Part shown: positions 52,456 through 55,560 of the stretch, piece by piece | Layout of the letters: every line of letters begins with the position of its first letter | Numbering within the stretch: position 1 is the stretch's first letter | Origin: Pseudomonadota bacterium | GTDB lineage: Bacteria > Pseudomonadota > Gammaproteobacteria > Burkholderiales > Thiobacillaceae | DNA length: 55,560 nucleotides | Direction: 5' to 3' | Assembly (NCBI GenBank): GCA_030653935.1 | Contig: JAURYL010000092.1 | Location: 1 to 55,560, forward strand | Notes under the pieces: generated by a model | The model's input: only the letters and a program-made list of their open reading frames with translations | What the model was told of the DNA's origin: nothing | Database searches by the model: none | Made by a program: the position numbers and the translations under genes

Positions 52456-54687
52456 CTACTTACACAACCACGCCTCGAACGCCTCCAGCGGCAGCGGCCG
52501 GCTGAAGAGAAAGCCCTGGAAGTGGGCGCAGCCGTATTGGTCGAGGCGCGCCAGTTGTGCTTCGCTTTCCACGCCTTCGGCGATGACGTCGAGGCCGAGG
52601 GTGTGGCCCATGGTGATGATGGTCTGGACGATGGCGGCGTCGTTGGGGTCGGTCGCCAGGTCGAAGACGAAGGAGCGGTCGATCTTCAACTGATCCAGCG
52701 GCAGGCGCTTGAGGTAGGACAGCGAGGAAAAACCGGTGCCGAAGTCGTCCATCGAGAAACCGATGCCCAGTGCTTTCAGCGCCTGCATCCGGGCGATGGT
52801 TTCGGCGACGTTGTCGATCACCAGGCTCTCGGTCAGTTCGATCTTCAAGCGGTTCGGGTCGGCGCCGGTTTCGCTCAGCACTTGTTCCACCTCGGCGACA
52901 AAGCCGGCCTGGCGGAACTGGCGGGCGCTGACGTTGACCGCCAGGCGCAGATCGCGGGTGGCGGCGTGCGCGGACCAGGCCTGGATCTGGGCACAGGCGG
53001 TCTCCAGCACCCAACGGCCGATGGGCAGAATCAGTCCGGTTTCCTCCGCCAGGGGGATAAAGACATCCGGCGCGACCAGGCCGCGTTGCGGATGGCGCCA
53101 GCGCAACAGCGCTTCGGCGCCGATGACCCGGCGCATGCTGTCGACCTGGGGCTGGTAATGCAGTTGCAACTGCCCGCGCGGCACGGCCAGGCGCAGGTCG
53201 GCCTCCAGCGCGCTGGACTCGTCGAGCGTGGATTGCATGGCCGGGTCGAAGAAACGCAGGCAGTTGCGCCCGGCGTCCTTGGCCTGGTACAGGGCCAGAT
53301 CGGCCTGTTTCAGCAGCGCCTCAACCGATTCTTCGTGGCTCTGGAACAGGGTGATGCCGAGGCTGGCGGTGCAGTGGAATGCGCGGCCCTCCAGGTCGTA
53401 GGGCTGCGCCAGGGTCGCGCGCACCTTCTCGCCCACCAGCTTGGCCTGGGCGGCGGCTTCCGGGGCTTCCGTGCTCAGGTCTTCCAGCACCACCACGAAC
53501 TCGTCGCCGCCCAGGCGCGAAATCGTGTCACCCAGACGCGAGATGGTGTCGCCCTCGCGCACGCCGGTTTGCAAGCGTTGCGCCACTTCGCCCAGCAATA
53601 GATCGCCGACCGCATGGCCGCGGGTGTCGTTGAGGGTCTTGAAGTTATCCAGATCGATGAACAGCACCGCGCCGTGGCTGCCGCTGCGCGAACTGCTGGC
53701 CAGGGCCTGGCCGAGGCGGTCCATTAACAGGCGGCGGTTGGGCAGGTGGGTGAGCGCGTCGTAATAGGCGAGACGGTGGATTTCGGCCTGGGCTTCCTTG
53801 TTCTGAGTGATTTCGGAGAAAGTGCCGACGTAATGGGTGGTCTCGCCTTCCGGCGATTTCACGGCAGAGATGGTCAGCCACTCGGCATAGATCTTGCCGT
53901 TCTTGCGCTTGTTCCACATCTCGCCCTGCCAATAGCCCTTCTCTCTCAAGGCTTGCCACATCCGGTCATAAAAAGCCTTGTCGTGGCGACCGGAGCGCAG
54001 CAGCTTCGGAGTCTGGCCGATGGCTTCATCGGCGCGGTAGCCGGTCAGGCGGGTGAAGGCATGGTTGACGCGAACGATGACGCCGTGGGCATCGCTCACC
54101 ATGATGCCCTCCTGCGATTCGAAGGCGATGGCGGCGATGCGCAGTTCCTCCTCGGCATGGTGGCGCTCGCTGATGTCGCTGAGGCTGATGCGAACCTGCG
54201 GTTCCGCGCCGGACAGAGGCAGGCAGTCGAGGTGGGCATAAAAGCGGGCGCCGTCGCCGCGCTGCAGGGCCAGGTCACAGCGCAGCCTGTCGCCCTGCCG
54301 CACAGAGCGCAGGAACTGCCGCTGCCAGCGATCGCGGTCTTCCGGCGCGATGTGGCGGTCGAAACGGCGCCCAAGGAGTTTCTTGCGCACCTCGCCCAGC
54401 AGTGCGGCGCCGGTGAGGTTGATCTGCTCGATCAGGCCGGCGTGAGAGAGGGTGAGGTAGCCCACCGGCGCGAAGTCGTAGAGATCGACATAGCGGTCGC
54501 GCGATTCCTCCAGCTCGACCTGCGCCTGGCGCAGCGCCTCGTTCTGCATCTCCAGTTCGATCTGGTGCACCTGGAGTTCATGCAGGAGGTCTTCGGCGGA
54601 ACGGGCGGGCGCCGGGGCCGGGGCGTCGGCGAGTTGCGCCTCGGCGGCGGCGCGCAGAGCGGCAGGGCTGGTAGGTTTTCTTGCCAT
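52456..54687 (-). CDS. PAS-PAS-GGDEF-EAL cyclic-di-GMP protein
   Basis: 743 residues from the ATG at 54687, which has AGGA at good distance; an ATG nine bases upstream is too close to it. No membrane segment. Order: coiled coil (HELQVHQIELEMQNEALR), PAS (FAPVGYLTLSHAGLIEQ), second PAS (MVSDAHGVIVRVNHAFTRLTGY) with PAC, GGDEF (RLGGDEFVVV) and EAL (EALLRWRHP, DDFGTGFSSL). Both active sites look intact, so it could make or break c-di-GMP. A seven-residue duplication GDTISRL-GDTISRL lies right before GGDEF. It is upstream of the hydrogenase locus on the same strand; a functional link is not shown. Confidence 0.94.
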   Translation of the reverse strand: MARKPTSPAALRAAAEAQLADAPAPAPARSAEDLLHELQVHQIELEMQNEALRQAQVELEESRDRYVDLYDFAPVGYLTLSHAGLIEQINLTGAALLGEVRKKLLGRRFDRHIAPEDRDRWQRQFLRSVRQGDRLRCDLALQRGDGARFYAHLDCLPLSGAEPQVRISLSDISERHHAEEELRIAAIAFESQEGIMVSDAHGVIVRVNHAFTRLTGYRADEAIGQTPKLLRSGRHDKAFYDRMWQALREKGYWQGEMWNKRKNGKIYAEWLTISAVKSPEGETTHYVGTFSEITQNKEAQAEIHRLAYYDALTHLPNRRLLMDRLGQALASSSRSGSHGAVLFIDLDNFKTLNDTRGHAVGDLLLGEVAQRLQTGVREGDTISRLGDTISRLGGDEFVVVLEDLSTEAPEAAAQAKLVGEKVRATLAQPYDLEGRAFHCTASLGITLFQSHEESVEALLKQADLALYQAKDAGRNCLRFFDPAMQSTLDESSALEADLRLAVPRGQLQLHYQPQVDSMRRVIGAEALLRWRHPQRGLVAPDVFIPLAEETGLILPIGRWVLETACAQIQAWSAHAATRDLRLAVNVSARQFRQAGFVAEVEQVLSETGADPNRLKIELTESLVIDNVAETIARMQALKALGIGFSMDDFGTGFSSLSYLKRLPLDQLKIDRSFVFDLATDPNDAAIVQTIITMGHTLGLDVIAEGVESEAQLARLDQYGCAHFQGFLFSRPLPLEAFEAWLCK

Positions 54688-54767
54688 TGAGGCCATTCCT
54701 GGTCGGAAATGTACTGATTGATGACGCTATCGGCCAGGGAGCGGAAAACTTGACCCCAAGACGGGGC

Positions 54768-54850
54768 GTTGGGCACGCTTCGCTTTGCCCAACCTACGGC
54801 GGCAAGCAATAACATTAATCGTAGGTTGGGCAAAGCGAAGCGTGCCCAAC
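54768..54850. repeat. Inverted REP pair on one side of the RAYT gene
   Basis: GTTGGGCACGCTTCGCTTTG... and its complement, 23 bases apart, a REPIN-like arrangement. It differs from the tandem copies at the window end by T for G in the loop. Confidence 0.9.
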
Positions 54851-54890
54851 ATCCCAACCTCAAACACCCCAACACCCCAACGTCAAATGC

Positions 54891-55423
54891 TCACTCCCCC
54901 GCCGCGCACCCGCTCATATCCGGCGCATCGGCGCCCCATCCTTCCGGATACCAACCGCGTGTGGCGCATTGCCGTAACGAGCTGAACGGCCAGGCCCACG
55001 GGTCGCTGGCGTAGCCATGTTTGACCGGGTTGTAGTGGATGTAATCCATGTGCCGCCGCCAGTCGGCTTCATCGCGGATGCGGTGTTCCCAGAATCGCCG
55101 TTGCCATAACGCTTTCTCTCGCTTGGCAAGTCGGGATGGGTTGCTGGCCAGGGTGGCGCCGGCACAGCCGATGCTGAAATAACGCTTTATGCGCGCCCAG
55201 CGCCCGGAAAAATCCGTGTCGTCTTCGGGCAATTGCCAGAGGCAATGCAGATGGTCAGGCAGGATCACCACGGCATCGAGCTCAAACGGGTGCGCGGTTT
55301 TTCGCGGCGGAATGCCTCGCGCAGGCGGTCGATGTTTTCCGGCAGCGTGAGCAGCGATTGGCGTTGCTCGGTAACCAGGGTGAAGAAGTAGTGGTGGCCT
55401 TCCTTGTCCCGGCGGTAGTGCAT
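54891..55423 (-). pseudogene. Frameshifted REP-associated tyrosine transposase (RAYT, Y1_Tnp family)
   Basis: The ATG at 55423 has AGGAG upstream and opens MHYRRDKEGHHYFFTLVTEQ, the RAYT N-terminus. The frame breaks at an A5 run (55298-55302 on this strand); adding one A joins it to KTAHPFELDAVVILPDHLHC, giving a 177-residue protein. The HUH motif (PDHLHCLW) and catalytic Tyr region (DYIHYNPVKHGY) are intact. One-base loss inactivating the gene is the simplest reading; a sequencing error or recoding is possible. REP repeats flank it on both sides, so it is the likely mobiliser of the REP copies in the window. Confidence 0.85.
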
Positions 55424-55451
55424 GTAAAGTCCTCCTTGGTTGGTGGTGGTT

Positions 55452-55560
55452 GTTGGGCACGCTGCGCTTTGCCCAACCTACGGCTTGGTTGGGGGTGTTT
55501 GTTGGGCACGCTGCGCTTTGCCCAACCTACGGCTTGGTTGGGGGTGTTTGTTGGGCACGC
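55452..55560. repeat. Tandem REP array upstream of the RAYT gene, cut by the window end
   Basis: GTTGGGCACGCTGCGCTTTG CCCAACCTAC followed by CGGCTTGGTTGGGGGTGTTT repeats with a 49-base period (units start at 55452, 55501, 55550). The array continues beyond the window. Confidence 0.9.

Noticed and set aside
55452-55560. Tandem 49-bp units considered as a CRISPR array
   Set aside because: The sequences between REP units are identical, not unique spacers, and no cas genes are present.

Overview
The window is a high-GC proteobacterial chromosome segment. The fatty-acid operon order (yceD-rpmF-plsX-fabHDG-acpP-fabF-pabC-mltG-tmk-holB-pilZ-tatD), clpS-clpA next to icd and a cold-shock gene, and a Cupriavidus-type hox/hyp hydrogenase locus point to a beta- or gammaproteobacterium that oxidises H2 with O2 and stores polyhydroxyalkanoate. 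I cannot place it to genus from the sequence alone.

Bases 1-28 kb are mostly housekeeping. A 5'-truncated HlyD-type secretion adaptor is followed by a class III PHA synthase pair (phaE-phaC), rluE, icd, a cold-shock gene, clpS-clpA, the long leftward fatty-acid/cell-envelope/replication operon, a divergent two-subunit pyruvate carboxylase (pycA, pycB), maf, a Lys/Ala-rich DUF2934 protein and gyrA.

Bases 28.4-52.2 kb hold one leftward [NiFe]-hydrogenase locus: hoxK-G-Z-M-L-O-Q-R-T, hypE, a DUF559 nuclease-like gene, hoxX, hoxA-B-C-J, hoxV, hypA-B-F-C-D, and a small membrane protein with an HEAGH motif. HoxK/HoxG/HoxZ form the membrane-bound uptake enzyme, and HoxK carries the two extra cysteines of O2-tolerant enzymes. 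HoxL/O/Q/R/T/V and HypA-F with HoxX build the active site and clusters, and HoxM trims HoxG. HoxB/HoxC is an H2-sensing hydrogenase that should signal through the kinase HoxJ to the NtrC-type activator HoxA. A sigma-54-like promoter and an upstream 9-bp-arm palindrome in front of hoxK fit this circuit. To the right lie a PAS-PAS-GGDEF-EAL protein and a frameshifted REP-associated (RAYT) transposase flanked by its presumed REP repeats.

The most unusual feature is the density of short palindromic repeats. A ~98-bp element (called type A here: two C6TTT..AAAG6 hairpins inside AAATCCCCCC...GGGGGGATTT arms) occurs about 16 times as full or partial copies. All are between 28.3 and 52.5 kb, and none were seen in the first 28 kb. 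Several copies are read through in frame: at the N-terminus and an inter-domain linker of HypF, in the linker of HoxX, in HoxT, and at the C-termini of HoxR and the DUF559 protein. A REP-type repeat is translated inside HlyD and a third palindrome inside HypF. This resembles in-gene palindromic elements such as those of Rickettsia, and the DUF559 cassette wedged between hypE and hoxX ends in the same element.

Other mobile-looking structures are a 169-bp MITE-like element with 24-bp terminal repeats between acpP and fabF, and a pair of ~160-bp repeats beside rpmF and pycB whose outer stems differ between copies but stay self-complementary.
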